A stretch of 64,000 bases of DNA from CAVQBC01 sp963710665 (GTDB lineage: Bacteria; Actinomycetota; Thermoleophilia; Solirubrobacterales; Solirubrobacteraceae): contig CAVQBC010000008.1 of NCBI GenBank assembly GCA_963710665.1, positions 1,116,001 through 1,180,000 on the forward strand. Reading direction: 5' to 3'. Below are positions 9,509 through 19,259 of the stretch, in pieces (the stretch's first letter is position 1; every line of letters begins with the position of its first letter). Under the pieces are notes generated by a model that saw nothing but the letters and a program-made list of their open reading frames with translations, ran no database searches and was not told where the DNA came from. Position numbers and translations under genes: made by a program.

Positions 9509-11806
9509 GGAGGTGTAGCGCACGTTGACCGTGTCGATGGTGCCGGTGAACGGAAACGGTGCGCGGTCGTAGTAGTCCAGGGAGACCGGGGCGCCGAGGC
9601 AGGTGCCGATGTCCAAGCAGTCGTTGGCGGTGAACAGGATCGGGGCGCTGATCGGTACCACGCCCGCTGCGAGCTGCTCGCCGTCGACGGTCAGCGTGAT
9701 GTTCAGTGGGCCGGCCGGTTTGACCTCGGCGTACTCGGTGGAGACCTCGATCTTCGCGGGGCCGGCGGCGAGGCGCTGTTCGGTACGGAGCTTGGTCCGC
9801 TGGATGATGAAGAGGTTGTACTCGTAACAGAGGTGCCCGTCGTCGAGGTAGCACGTCAGGCCGCCGCTGGAGCTGCCGAGCGCGTAGAGCACGCCGCTGG
9901 CGTGCTCGGGAAGCTCGGCGTCGATCGTCACGAGGTTGGCGCGGTTGCCGAGCGCCGGCGCGCAGAACTCGGGCATCCGGGTGATCCTGGGGCCGAAGGT
10001 CCATTCGCGATACGGCGTCGAGATCCGGAGCTCGGGGTGATAGACGAAGACCCAGAGCCCGCCGCCGATCGGGTAGACGCTGTTGCGCGCCGCCTCGATC
10101 GCGAACGTCTCCTTCATCTGCGCGAGCTTCTCCGGCAACTCCGCGGCGAGGTCGTTGGCCTGCGACCAGTCCTCGTCGAGGTTGTACAGGCGCCACTCGT
10201 CGTGGTCGGGCGTCCAGTCTGCGATGCCCGGCGGCAGGCCGGGGACCCACGGCAGGCGCGGCCCGGTCGCCGAGGCCATCCAGCCGTCGTGGTAGATCGC
10301 GCGGCTGCCCATGATCTCGAAGTACTGCGTGATCAGCCGGCCCTGGGCGTCGGGATCGTCGAACGCATACGCGAGGCTGGTGCCGTCGATCGGGTCCTGC
10401 TGCACGCCGTTGACGACCCGCGGCGGCGTGATGCCCACCACCTCATAGATGGTGGGGACGATGTCGTTGCAGTGATGGAACTGCGTCCGCGGGGTCGCGT
10501 CAGGCGCGATCCTCGCCGGCCAGCGGACGGCCATCGGGTTGCGTGTCCCGCCGAGGTCTGAGGCCAGCAGCTTCATCCCCGGATAGGGCGTGCTGCCGGC
10601 CCACGCCCAGCCGGCGTGGTACTGGTTGTCGACCTTGGGGGTGCCGAGCAGGTCGAGCCCGCCCATCTCCTCCAGGGTGTTGATGTGCATGTCGACGGTG
10701 GTCGGGATGCCGTTCTGGGCCAGCAGCTCGCTGATCGTTCCGTTCTGCCCTTCACCTGAGGACCCGTTGTCGCCCCAGATGTAGAAGATGAGCGTGTTGT
10801 CGGCGGCGCCGAGGCGCTCGATCTCGTCGATCACGCGACCGGCCTGGACGTCGGCGTGCTCGGCGTAGCCGGCCGCCACTTCCATCAGCCGGCGCTGAAA
10901 CGGGCGCTGTTCCTCGGGGATGTCCTCCCACGCCGGGAGCTGCGGATCGCGCGGGGTGAGCTGCGCGTCGGCCGGGATCCAGCCCTTCTCCTTCGCGCGC
11001 GCGAAGACGCGCTCGCGGTAGGCGTCCCAGCCGTCGTCGAACCTGCCCGCGTACTTGTCGGCCCACTCCGGGAAGATGTGGTGGGGCCCGTGCAGGCAGC
11101 CGGTGGCCCAGTACATGAAGAACGGCTTGTCGGGCTCGAACGCCTGGTGGCGCTGCAACCATGCGATCGCATCGTCGGCGAGATCCTCGCTGAGGTGATA
11201 ACCCTCCTCCGGCGTCCGCGGCGGCAGCACGCTGGTCGTGTTGCGCACCAGATTCGGCTCCCACTGCGACGCCTCGCCCGCGAGAAAGCCGTAGAAGTAC
11301 TCAAAGCCGATCTCCGACGGCCAGTTGTGGAACGGCCCCGCCGCCGTGGTCTCGATCGCCGGGGTGTTGTGCCACTTGCCCCACGCCCCGGTCGAATACC
11401 CGTAGTGCTTGAGCACCTCGGCCCCGAGCGCGCTGCTCTTGGGGATCTCGCCCGCGTAACCGTCCCAGTCGTTGGCCAGCTCGGCGATCTGCCCGTTGCC
11501 GATCCGGTGATGATTGCGCCCCGTCAGCAGCGATGCACGCGTCGGCGAGCACATCGCCGTGGTGTGGAACCGGTTGAAGCCGATGCCCTCACCGTGAATA
11601 CGGCTCAGCGTGTCCGTGCGTACCTCACCGCCGAACGTGTCGGGCAGCCCCGGCCCGGCGTCGTCGATCAGCACGATCAGGATGTTCGGCGCGTCCTCGG
11701 GCAGTCGCCGTGGCTTGACCCGGTTCGCATAGCTGGACTCCTGCATCGTCCGGCCGGCCCGGCTCGCGGACGGCGTCGGCGGAAACGGCAGGCTGTCCTG
11801 GCTCAT
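9506..11806 (-). CDS. Type I arylsulfatase
   Basis: Hydrolyses sulfate esters using a formylglycine residue. The 766-residue protein has the metal-binding IDDAGPG near residue 48-54 and the activation motif CSPTRASLLTGR with Cys86 as the residue to be oxidised to formylglycine. The N-terminal sulfatase core is followed by a C-terminal domain of about 200 residues. No signal peptide is visible (MSQDSLPFPP..), so it is probably cytoplasmic like the Pseudomonas AtsA group. A formylglycine-generating enzyme is not in the window. AGGA lies about 10 bases upstream of the ATG. Confidence 0.9.
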   Translation of the reverse strand: MSQDSLPFPPTPSASRAGRTMQESSYANRVKPRRLPEDAPNILIVLIDDAGPGLPDTFGGEVRTDTLSRIHGEGIGFNRFHTTAMCSPTRASLLTGRNHHRIGNGQIAELANDWDGYAGEIPKSSALGAEVLKHYGYSTGAWGKWHNTPAIETTAAGPFHNWPSEIGFEYFYGFLAGEASQWEPNLVRNTTSVLPPRTPEEGYHLSEDLADDAIAWLQRHQAFEPDKPFFMYWATGCLHGPHHIFPEWADKYAGRFDDGWDAYRERVFARAKEKGWIPADAQLTPRDPQLPAWEDIPEEQRPFQRRLMEVAAGYAEHADVQAGRVIDEIERLGAADNTLIFYIWGDNGSSGEGQNGTISELLAQNGIPTTVDMHINTLEEMGGLDLLGTPKVDNQYHAGWAWAGSTPYPGMKLLASDLGGTRNPMAVRWPARIAPDATPRTQFHHCNDIVPTIYEVVGITPPRVVNGVQQDPIDGTSLAYAFDDPDAQGRLITQYFEIMGSRAIYHDGWMASATGPRLPWVPGLPPGIADWTPDHDEWRLYNLDEDWSQANDLAAELPEKLAQMKETFAIEAARNSVYPIGGGLWVFVYHPELRISTPYREWTFGPRITRMPEFCAPALGNRANLVTIDAELPEHASGVLYALGSSSGGLTCYLDDGHLCYEYNLFIIQRTKLRTEQRLAAGPAKIEVSTEYAEVKPAGPLNITLTVDGEQLAAGVVPISAPILFTANDCLDIGTCLGAPVSLDYYDRAPFPFTGTIDTVNVRYTS

Positions 11807-12055
11807 GGGTGCGTCCTGCCTTTGCTCTCAGGGGCGTCCGGCCGGACCCTAATCGGGCGACCGTCGCGCGGCATCCCCCCGGAGGGGTGAGACGATCGAA
11901 GCCACGCAGCGCCGCCCCGCGCAAACGATCCACGAGCCACACCGCCAATCGCGGAGTTCGGAGCAAGCCACGGTGTCGAGCCGTTCGGCGTGGCCCACCT
12001 GACCACACGGCGGGAGCGGTCGAGGCCCACCCCGGCGATACGATGGGACTCGGCG

Positions 12056-12496
12056 ATGGAGGCATCCCCGAAGACGCGTCCGAGCGATGAGAGTGCGGAG
12101 GCGTTCATCGCCGCGGTGCCGCAGGACGCTCGTCGCGAGGACGCGCAGAAGCTCTGCGGTCTCCTGGCCGAGTGGACGGGTGAGGCGCCGGTGATGTGGG
12201 GCGCGAGCATCGTCGGCTTCGGGCGCTACCGGTACCGCTACGACAGCGGTCGTGAGGGCACGGCGCCGCTCGTCGGCTTCTCGCCTCGCAAGGCGAACCT
12301 CGTGCTCTACCTCGTGGGCGGCGTCCAGGACCGGTATCCGAAGCTGCTGGAGCGGCTCGGTCCGCACAAGGTGGGCAAGGGGTGCCTCTACCTCAAGCGC
12401 GTCGACGACGTCGACCACGAGGTGCTGCGCGCGCTGGTCGAGCGCACCGTCCGGGTGCATCGCGGCGCCGACCGGCGAGCCGGCGACGGCGACTGA
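12056..12496 (+). CDS. DUF1801 (YdhG-like) domain protein
   Basis: The 146-residue product has the DUF1801 pattern (AEAFIAAVP..R.DA..L..L, then MWGASIVGFGRYRYRYDSGREG and FSPRKANLVLYL). These small proteins adopt a YdhG/iron-chaperone-like fold and have no firmly known function. The ATG at 12056 is chosen because the conserved domain starts shortly after it; the frame is open to 11990. It is divergent from the sulfatase across a 249-bp gap and converges on uppP with a 12-bp gap. Confidence 0.8.
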   Translation: MEASPKTRPSDESAEAFIAAVPQDARREDAQKLCGLLAEWTGEAPVMWGASIVGFGRYRYRYDSGREGTAPLVGFSPRKANLVLYLVGGVQDRYPKLLERLGPHKVGKGCLYLKRVDDVDHEVLRALVERTVRVHRGADRRAGDGD

Positions 12497-12508
12497 GCCG
12501 ATCCGCCG

Positions 12509-13525
12509 CTACCCGAGCGCGAAGCGCAGGACGCTCGCCGCGCCGGCGACGAGGCAGTAGACGGCGAACGGCGTGAGCGTCCGCGTCTCGAAGTAGCGGA
12601 CCAGGAAGCGGACGGAGAGATAGGCCGTCACCCCGGTGACGAGCGCGCCCACGACGACCTGGCCGTGGATGCCGTCGCCGGCGGGGCCGGCGAGGCTCGG
12701 GAGCTTGAGCACGCCGGCGGCGAGGATGACCGGGGTCGCGAGCAGGAACGCGAAGCGGGCGGCGTCCTCGTGCGAGAGGCCGCGCCAGAGCCCGCCGACC
12801 ATCGTGACCCCGGAGCGGCTGATGCCCGCCAGCAGCGCGAGGACCTGCAGCGTGCCGACGAAGGCGCCGTCGGCGTAGGAGATGCCGGCGATGCGGCGGT
12901 CCGACGCCGCGGCCGCCTCGACGTCCTCCGCGGACCGCGGGCCGCGCGCCGGGGGCCGCTCGGCGACCGCCACGCCGCCGCGGGACACCGGGGCGGCGAC
13001 GGGCGCGAGCACGTCCGGCTCCGGCTGCTCCGCGGCGCGGCGGAAGCGCTCCCCGGCGAGCAGGATGAGGCCGTTGACGAACAGCAGCACGCTCGCCACG
13101 AGCGGCTTGGCGAAGACGGTGCGGAAGATGTGCTCGAGCGCGAGGCCGGTGACGCCGACGGGGATCGTGGCGAACACGATGAGCCACGCCAGGCGCTCGT
13201 CCGCGGTGCGGACGATGAACGCGCGCTCCCGCACGCTGCGGGCGACGCTGCGGAAGAACCCGCCGATGATGCGCACCCAGTCGGCGCGGAAGAACCACAG
13301 CAGCGCGAGCGCCGTCGCGCAGTGCAGCGCGACGATGTAGGCCAGGTAGAACGACGAGCCGCTGTCGGCCTGCGAGGACTGCGTCACGAGCGTCTCCCAG
13401 CTCCCGCCGATCCACGCCGGCACGAGCACGGAGTGGCCGAGGCTCGAGACGGGGAACAGCTCCGTCACGCCCTGGACGAGCGCGATGACGATGGCCTGCA
13501 GGTAGGACATGCGGGGCGGCAGCAT
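12509..13525 (-). CDS. uppP: Undecaprenyl-diphosphate phosphatase UppP (BacA)
   Basis: Integral membrane phosphatase that recycles undecaprenyl diphosphate for cell-wall synthesis. The family motifs are clear: QGVTELFPVSSLGHS near the N-terminus and AGISRSGVTM in the second half. About eight hydrophobic segments are seen. At 338 residues it is about 60 longer than usual because of a charged Pro/Ala-rich cytoplasmic insert (about residues 165-215). The ATG at 13510 (MSYLQAIV) is an alternative start. It is followed in the same direction after DedA, which may also act in lipid-carrier recycling. Confidence 0.92.
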   Translation of the reverse strand: MLPPRMSYLQAIVIALVQGVTELFPVSSLGHSVLVPAWIGGSWETLVTQSSQADSGSSFYLAYIVALHCATALALLWFFRADWVRIIGGFFRSVARSVRERAFIVRTADERLAWLIVFATIPVGVTGLALEHIFRTVFAKPLVASVLLFVNGLILLAGERFRRAAEQPEPDVLAPVAAPVSRGGVAVAERPPARGPRSAEDVEAAAASDRRIAGISYADGAFVGTLQVLALLAGISRSGVTMVGGLWRGLSHEDAARFAFLLATPVILAAGVLKLPSLAGPAGDGIHGQVVVGALVTGVTAYLSVRFLVRYFETRTLTPFAVYCLVAGAASVLRFALG

Positions 13526-13561
13526 GGCCGCCGGACATGACCCCCAGATGACGGCGTCCGC

Positions 13562-14152
13562 TCAGGCGACCGAGCGGGCCCGGTGCCGGCGCCACGCGAG
13601 GTAGCCGAGGATAAGCACCGCCACCAGGGTCACGCCGCCGAGGCCGACCGCCTTGAAGACGCGCTCCGCCACCGGGCCGGCGAGGTAGGCGGCCAGGCCG
13701 ACGCTGGTCGCCCAGGCGATGCCGCCGAGGGCGTTCCAGAAGCCGAAGGTCTCCCACGGCATGCGGTTGATCCCGGCCAGCCAGGCGGCCGCGAGCCGCA
13801 CCCCCACCACCCAGCGCCCGAGGAAGACGGCCTTCGGGCCGTGCTGCGCGAAGAACGGCTCACCGTGGCGCAGGAGGTTCTCGCGGTGCCGCTGCAGCGG
13901 GCCCGGGCGCTCCAGCAGCCGCCGTCCGCCGGTGCGGCCGATGAGATAGCCGAGGTTGTCGCCGGCGATCGCGCCGGTGGCCGCGGTCGCGATGATCGCG
14001 GCGATGTGGAACACGCCGTGGTGGGCGAGCACGCCGCCCGCGATGAGCGCGGTCTCACCCGGCACGGGCACGCCGGCGGACTCCGCGGCGACGAGCGCGA
14101 AGAGGACGAGATAGCCCAGATGGGCGGGGAGATGGACGAGCGCAGGGGCCAT
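13562..14152 (-). CDS. DedA family membrane protein
   Basis: The 196-residue protein has the DedA/SNARE-associated motifs: ESAGVPVPGETALIAGG, then GDNLGYLIGR and FLGRWVVGVR. DedA proteins are membrane transporters that include undecaprenyl-phosphate flippases, which suits its place directly upstream of uppP (36-bp gap). The ATG at 14152 begins just before the conserved domain. Confidence 0.88.
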   Translation of the reverse strand: MAPALVHLPAHLGYLVLFALVAAESAGVPVPGETALIAGGVLAHHGVFHIAAIIATAATGAIAGDNLGYLIGRTGGRRLLERPGPLQRHRENLLRHGEPFFAQHGPKAVFLGRWVVGVRLAAAWLAGINRMPWETFGFWNALGGIAWATSVGLAAYLAGPVAERVFKAVGLGGVTLVAVLILGYLAWRRHRARSVA

Positions 14153-14231
14153 GGGCCCTCCGGTGTGGATAGCGGCACCGGATGACCGGCGGATGACGGC
14201 GGCCCCGGCGCGTGCCACGCTTGCCGGGCCC

Positions 14232-14912
14232 ATGCGCGTGCTGCTGGTCGAGGACGACGAGAGGATGGCCGACACGGTGCGGCGGGGCCTGGCGAGCGAG
14301 AGCATCGCCGTCGACGTGGCGCCGTCCGGCGAGGAGGCGCTGTGGCGGGTGGATGCGGGCATCCACAGCGTCGTCGTGCTCGACGTGATGCTGCCGGGCA
14401 TCGACGGCGTCGAGACCTGCCGGCGGATGCGCGCGAAGGAGGTCTGGACGCCGATCCTCATGCTGACCGCCCGCGACGCGGTGGCGGACCGCGTCACCGG
14501 GCTCAACAGCGGCGCCGACGACTACCTCGTCAAGCCGTACTCCTTCGAGGAGCTGCTCGCGCGCGTGCACGCGCTGGCGCGGCGGGACAACGGCCCGCGG
14601 CCGGTCACGCTGGTGGTCGGCGACCTGCGGCTCGACCCGGCGTCGCATCGCGTGTGGCGGGGCGAGCGCGAGATCGAGATGACCACCCGCGAGGTGGCCG
14701 TCCTCGAGGCGTTCATGCGTCGGCCCGGGCGGATCATCTCCCGCTACGAGCTGCTCGAGCTCGCCTGGGAGGGCGAGGTCGGCCACCGCTCGAACGTCGT
14801 CGAGGTCGCGATGCGGCGGCTGCGGGAGAAGATCGACCGGCCGTTCGGTGTGGAGTCGATCCAGACGGTCCGCGGGGCCGGCTACCGGCTATGGGCGCCC
14901 GACAGCTCCTGA
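14232..14912 (+). CDS. OmpR-family DNA-binding response regulator
   Basis: The 226 residues comprise a receiver domain (acidic pocket EDD at 7-9, phosphoacceptor Asp51 in LDVMLPG, Lys101 in DDYLVKPYS) and a winged-helix effector domain (about 128-222, ending GAGYRLW). It overlaps the following histidine kinase by 22 bases, so the two form a two-component pair. The ATG at 14232 matches the usual start MRVLLVEDD. Confidence 0.93.
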   Translation: MRVLLVEDDERMADTVRRGLASESIAVDVAPSGEEALWRVDAGIHSVVVLDVMLPGIDGVETCRRMRAKEVWTPILMLTARDAVADRVTGLNSGADDYLVKPYSFEELLARVHALARRDNGPRPVTLVVGDLRLDPASHRVWRGEREIEMTTREVAVLEAFMRRPGRIISRYELLELAWEGEVGHRSNVVEVAMRRLREKIDRPFGVESIQTVRGAGYRLWAPDSS

Positions 14913-16266
14913 GGCGCCTGCCGATCCGGGCCAAGCTGACGCTGGCATACACCGGGGCGATCGCCGTGATGCTCTCCTGCATCGGGCTCTTCCTCTACTT
15001 CCACTTCAAGTCGGGGCTCGACGACGGCCTCGACGCGACGCTGCGGGCCCGCGCGGACGATGCCGCGGCCGCCCTCGGTCAGGAGGGCGTCGCGGGCCTG
15101 AGCCGGCATCGCACCCTGGTCCCGGGCGGCGACCTCGTCACACAGGTCCTCGACGCGCAGGACCGGGTGCTGTTCAGCACCTCGCGGGTCGACGCGGCGC
15201 CGCTCGCCGGCCCCGCGCGCGTGCGCGCCGCCGGGACGAGCGACGCGTACGTCGATCACGGCGAGCGCGAGCGACTCCTCGTCCGGCGTGCCCCGGACCG
15301 GCGGTCGGTGCTCGTCGTGCGGGCCTCGCTCGCGCAGCGCGAGCGCGCGCTCGATCTGCTCAACGGCGCGCTGCTGGTCGGCGGCGGCCTCACGCTGGCG
15401 GTCGCGGCGCTCGCCGGCTACGGCCTGGCCGGCGCCGTGCTGCGCCCGATGGAGGCGATGCGCGAGGCGGCGGCGGAGATCTCCGACGTCGACCCGGGCG
15501 CGCGCCTGCCGCTGCCCCTCGCCGAGGACGAGGTGCACCGGCTTGGCGCGACGCTCAACGGGATGCTCGCGCGCCTCGAGCAGGCGCGGGACCGCGAGCG
15601 CGAGCTCTTCTCGGACGCGAGCCACGAGCTGCGGACGCCGCTGACCATCCTCAAGACGGAGGTCGAGCTCGCGCTGCGCACCGACAACCCGCCCGAGGCG
15701 CTGCGCGCCGCCCTCCGCATCGCGGGCGCGGAGACCGACCGCCTCATCAACCTCGCCGAGGACCTCCTGCTCGTCGCCCGCAGCGACTCCGGGGCGATGG
15801 AGCTCGACCGCCGGCCGGTGCCCGCCGGCACGGTCATGGAGGGCGTCGAGCGGCGCTTCCGGGTGCGCGCCCGCGAGAGCGGCCGGGCGCTCTCGATCGC
15901 CGCGGGCGACGGCTCACGCTCGACGTCGACGCGACGCGCGTCGAGCAGGCGCTCTCGAACCTCGTCGACAACGCGCTCCGCCACGGGTCGGGCGGTGTCG
16001 ACCTCGTCGCGCGCGCGAGCGACGGGCACGCCGAGCTGCACGTCCTCGACGACGGGCCCGGCGTCCCGGCCGGCTTCTTGCCGCACGCGTTCGAGCGCTT
16101 CAGCCGCGCGCAGACCGGGCGGACGGGGGGCGGCACGGGCCTGGGCCTCGCGATCGTTCAGCTGATCGCCGAGGCCCACGGCGGCCGGGCGGGGATCGCC
16201 AACCGCCCGGCCGGGGGCGCCGACGCGTGGCTGGAGCTGCCGATGCGCCCGCCTTGCGCCGGCTAG
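14891..16266 (+). pseudogene. Membrane sensor histidine kinase, partner of the OmpR regulator, frameshifted
   Basis: Two transmembrane helices (about 15-38 and 155-180) flank an extracytoplasmic sensor region; HAMP, HisKA and HATPase domains follow. His245 lies in SDASHELRTPL. The ATP-binding N box (NLVDNALRHG), G1 (DDGPGVPAGF) and G2 (GGGTGLGLA) are all present, but in a different frame from the H box. A one-base deletion near 15913 (GACGGCTCACG where GACGGCCTCACG would keep frame) explains the break. Everything else is intact, which favours a sequence error. Confidence 0.85.
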
Positions 16267-16322
16267 GCCCGGCGCACCCGATCTCGCGCCTGGCCGTCCG
16301 GGCGACAAGAACTCGCATCGCC

Positions 16323-16349
16323 TGTCACCTCTGCCGGGTCTCGCGGGTC
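16323..16349 (+). promoter_or_regulatory. ECF41-like autoregulatory promoter
   Basis: TGTCACC, then 16 bases, then GGTC resembles the known ECF41 target (TGTCACA, about 16 bases, CGTC). It sits 41 bases upstream of the sigma factor gene, as expected for autoregulation. Confidence 0.5.
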
Positions 16350-16390
16350 TAGATGAATGAATGACCCGACGCGACGAAGGAATGTGACCG

Positions 16391-17272
16391 GTGGATGAGC
16401 GCGATCAACTGACGGAGAGCTTCGAGGCGCACCGGACCCACCTGCGGGCGGTGGCCTACCGGATGCTCGGCTCGCTGAGCGAGGCCGACGACGCCGTCCA
16501 GGAGGCCTGGCTGCGGCTGAGCCGCTCGGACAGCCGCGAGATCGAGAACCTCGGCGGCTGGCTGACCACGGTGGTCGCGCGGGTGTCGCTGAACATGCTG
16601 CGCTCGCGCCGGTCGCGGCGCGAGGAGTCCTTCGGCGTGCACCTGCCGGAGCCGATCGTGGACCGCGAGGACGGCACCGACCCCGAGCACGAGGCGCTCC
16701 TGGCCGACTCGGTGGGCCTCGCGCTGTTCGTCGTGCTCGAGACGCTGGGGCCGGCCGAGCGGCTCGCGTTCGTGCTGCACGACATGTTCGCCGTGCCCTT
16801 CGACGAGATCGCGCGGATCCTCGACCGCTCCCCGGCGGCGACCCGCCAGCTCGCCAGCCGCGCGCGCCGCCGCGTCCAGGGCGAGCACCCGCTGCCCGAC
16901 GCCGACCTCGACGCCCAGCGCGAGGTCGTCGACGCGTTCCTCGCCGCCTCGCGCGACGGCGACTTCGACGCGCTCGTCGCGGTGCTCGACCCGGACGTCG
17001 TGCTGCGCGCGGACATGGGTCCCCTGGCCGGCGGGTCGCGGGAGGTCCGCGGCGCCGAGGTGGTCGCCCGGCAGTCGCTCGGCTACTCCCGGATGGGGCT
17101 GCAGGTCCGGCGGGCGCTCGTCAACGGCGTCCCCGGAGCCGTCACGACGCGCGACGGCGAGCTGTTCTCCGTCGGGGCCCTCACGGTGAGGGGCGGGAGG
17201 ATCACCGAGATCGACATCCTCGCCGACCCCGAGCGCCTGCGCCGCCTCGACCTGTCGCTCCTCGACGCCTGA
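16391..17272 (+). CDS. ECF41-type (SigJ-like) RNA polymerase sigma factor with SnoaL-like C-terminal domain
   Basis: Extracytoplasmic-function sigma factor of 293 residues. Region 2 (AYRMLGSLSEADDAVQEAWLRL) and region 4 (AFVLHDMFAVPFDEIARIL) are typical of ECF41. The C-terminal 120 residues form the NTF2/SnoaL-like extension that controls activity in this group, ending with GGRITEIDILADPERLRRL, similar to the conserved NPDKL-type tail. The GTG start has AAGG about 10 bases upstream. ECF41 genes are often next to a carboxymuconolactone-decarboxylase or oxidoreductase gene; none is adjacent here. The NarL regulator converges on it with a 12-bp gap. Confidence 0.88.
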   Translation: MDERDQLTESFEAHRTHLRAVAYRMLGSLSEADDAVQEAWLRLSRSDSREIENLGGWLTTVVARVSLNMLRSRRSRREESFGVHLPEPIVDREDGTDPEHEALLADSVGLALFVVLETLGPAERLAFVLHDMFAVPFDEIARILDRSPAATRQLASRARRRVQGEHPLPDADLDAQREVVDAFLAASRDGDFDALVAVLDPDVVLRADMGPLAGGSREVRGAEVVARQSLGYSRMGLQVRRALVNGVPGAVTTRDGELFSVGALTVRGGRITEIDILADPERLRRLDLSLLDA

Positions 17273-17284
17273 CGGGGCCGGGCG

Positions 17285-17947
17285 TCAGGCGGGGTGGGTG
17301 TCGGTGTCGAAGATCCCGGTCTGGTAGGCGAGCACGACGGCCTGGACGCGGTCACGGAGGTCGAGCTTCTGCAGGACGTGGGTGACGTGGGTCTTGACGG
17401 TCCCCTCGCTGATGTAGAGCTCCTGCGCGATCTCGGCGTTGGAGCGGCCGAGGGCGATCAGGCGGAGGACCTCGTGCTCGCGCGCCGTCAGCTCGGCGAG
17501 CCCCGCGGGCGGCGCGGGACGCGGCCGGCGCGCGAACCGGCGGATCACGCGCTTGGTGACGCCCGGAGAGAGGAGCGCGTCCCCGGCGGCGACGGTCCGG
17601 ATCGCGGCGATCAGCTGCTCGGGCGGGTCGTCCTTGAGCACGAAGCCGCTGGCCCCGGCGCTCAGCGCCTCGTAGACGTACTCGTCGAGGTCGAACGTCG
17701 TGAGGATCAGGACGCGGGCGCGGTCGTCGGCGGCGAGGATGCGCCGCGTCGCCTCGAGACCGTCGAGCTCGGGCATGCGGATGTCCATCAGCACGACGGT
17801 CGGATCGAAGCGCGCCGCCTGGTGCACCGCCTCGAGCCCGTTGCTCGCCTCGGCCACCACGTCGATGTCCGGCTCGTGGGCGAGCAGCATGCGGAAGCCG
17901 GCCCGCACCATGGACTGGTCGTCGGCGACGAGGACGCGGATGCTCAT
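17285..17947 (-). CDS. NarL/LuxR-family response regulator
   Basis: The 220-residue protein has a receiver domain (ADD at 8-10, Asp55 in LMDIRMPELDG, Lys in FVLKDD) and a C-terminal LuxR helix-turn-helix (LTAREHEVLRLIALGRSNAEIAQEL..GTVKTHVTHVL). The start ATG overlaps the kinase stop by 4 bases (ATGA), so the pair is translated together. Confidence 0.93.
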   Translation of the reverse strand: MSIRVLVADDQSMVRAGFRMLLAHEPDIDVVAEASNGLEAVHQAARFDPTVVLMDIRMPELDGLEATRRILAADDRARVLILTTFDLDEYVYEALSAGASGFVLKDDPPEQLIAAIRTVAAGDALLSPGVTKRVIRRFARRPRPAPPAGLAELTAREHEVLRLIALGRSNAEIAQELYISEGTVKTHVTHVLQKLDLRDRVQAVVLAYQTGIFDTDTHPA

Positions 17948-19098
17948 CGCCGGTCGCCGTCGAGCGGGAGGCGGGTGCTGAGCAGGAAGCCGCCGCCGGC
18001 CGCGGCGCCGGCGGTCATCTCGCCGCCGTAGATCTTCACGCGCTCCCGGACGCCGACGAGGCCGTGGCCGAGGCCGTCGCTCCCGGCGCTGCCGTGCCCG
18101 TCGTCGCGGACGTCGATCTCGAGCCGGTCGGCGCCGTAGCGGACCACCACGTCGGCGTGGCTCGCGTGCGCGTGCTTGAGCGTGTTGGTCAGCCCCTCCT
18201 GGACGATCCGGTACGCCGAGAGGTCGAGCGTGGGCGGCAACGGGACGGGCTCGCCGTCGACGGACAGCCGCACGGGAAGGCCGGCGCGGCGGAACTCGTC
18301 CAGCAGCGGGTCGAGGCTGCCGAGTCCGGGCTGGGGCGCGAGGTCGATGTCGTCGCCGTCGCGGCGCAGCGCGCCGAGCAGCCGCCGCATGTCGGCGAGC
18401 GCGGTGCGCCCCGTCTGCTCGACGCCGCGGAGCGCCTCCCTGTCCTCGTCCTGCGCCGCGGGAAGGTTGTGGCGGACGGCGCCGACCTGGAGCACGATCA
18501 CGCTGACCGCGTGGGCGACGATGTCGTGCAGCTCGCGGGCGATCCGCGCGCGTTCCTCGGCCACCGCGAGGCGGGCGGCCACCTCGCGCTCGCGCTCGGC
18601 GAGACGCGCGCGCTCCTCGGCCGCCTCCGCCTGCTCGACCCGCTCCCGGAGGGCGAAGCCGGCGAGCCAGGCGATCCCGAACAGCGCCGGGGTGAAGACG
18701 AAGTCGCCGGCGGTGTGGCTGGGAGCGTTGGAGACGATGATCGCCGCGCCGCTCAGCACGACGGCCAGCCCGATCCGGCCCTGGACGGCGTCGCCGAGGT
18801 TGCCGAGGATGAACGCCGCGGCGATCCCGGCGACGGTCGCGCCCGCGGTGTCCGGGACGAGTTGCCCGTCGACGAACGAGAACGCGGCGGCCAGCAGCCA
18901 GAGCGACACGGCCGCCGCGAAGGGCCGGCGGCGCCGGGCGAGCAGCGGCAGCACGAGCATCGCGGCGGCCGGCACGGCGAACCACGGCGACGCCGGCGGG
19001 TCGTCCCGCAAGGCGACCTGGAGCGCGCTCGCGAGCGCCGTGAGGACGATCAGCAGGTCCAGTCCGTAGCTGCGCGCGAACGACCAGAGGCGGCTCAC
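17944..19098 (-). CDS. DesK/NarX-like sensor histidine kinase (HisKA_3)
   Basis: Partner of the NarL regulator. From the GTG at 19098 the protein has 384 residues: four to six transmembrane helices in the first 150, a coiled coil rich in Glu, Arg and Ala (about 150-185), a HisKA_3 dimerisation domain with phospho-accepting His191 (ARELHDIVAH) and a HATPase_c domain (GLGHGLVGVRERV). No large sensor domain is present, so it probably senses the membrane. The frame is open 70 codons further up, but the membrane segment starts just after 19098. It is divergent from the CPBP protease gene, which may be its target. Confidence 0.88.
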   Translation of the reverse strand: MSRLWSFARSYGLDLLIVLTALASALQVALRDDPPASPWFAVPAAAMLVLPLLARRRRPFAAAVSLWLLAAAFSFVDGQLVPDTAGATVAGIAAAFILGNLGDAVQGRIGLAVVLSGAAIIVSNAPSHTAGDFVFTPALFGIAWLAGFALRERVEQAEAAEERARLAEREREVAARLAVAEERARIARELHDIVAHAVSVIVLQVGAVRHNLPAAQDEDREALRGVEQTGRTALADMRRLLGALRRDGDDIDLAPQPGLGSLDPLLDEFRRAGLPVRLSVDGEPVPLPPTLDLSAYRIVQEGLTNTLKHAHASHADVVVRYGADRLEIDVRDDGHGSAGSDGLGHGLVGVRERVKIYGGEMTAGAAAGGGFLLSTRLPLDGDRR

Positions 19099-19259
19099 CG
19101 GCCGAACGTACTGCACGTGCGCGCGCCCCGCCTCTGACCAAGGTCGGAGCCGGGATCGGCCGCTGGGCGGAGCGCCGACACGGCCTGCGGGCGACGACAC
19201 CGCGCGGCCGCGACCGTAGCTTCGGCGCCATCGACCCGACGACGAAAGGACGGCCCGCG

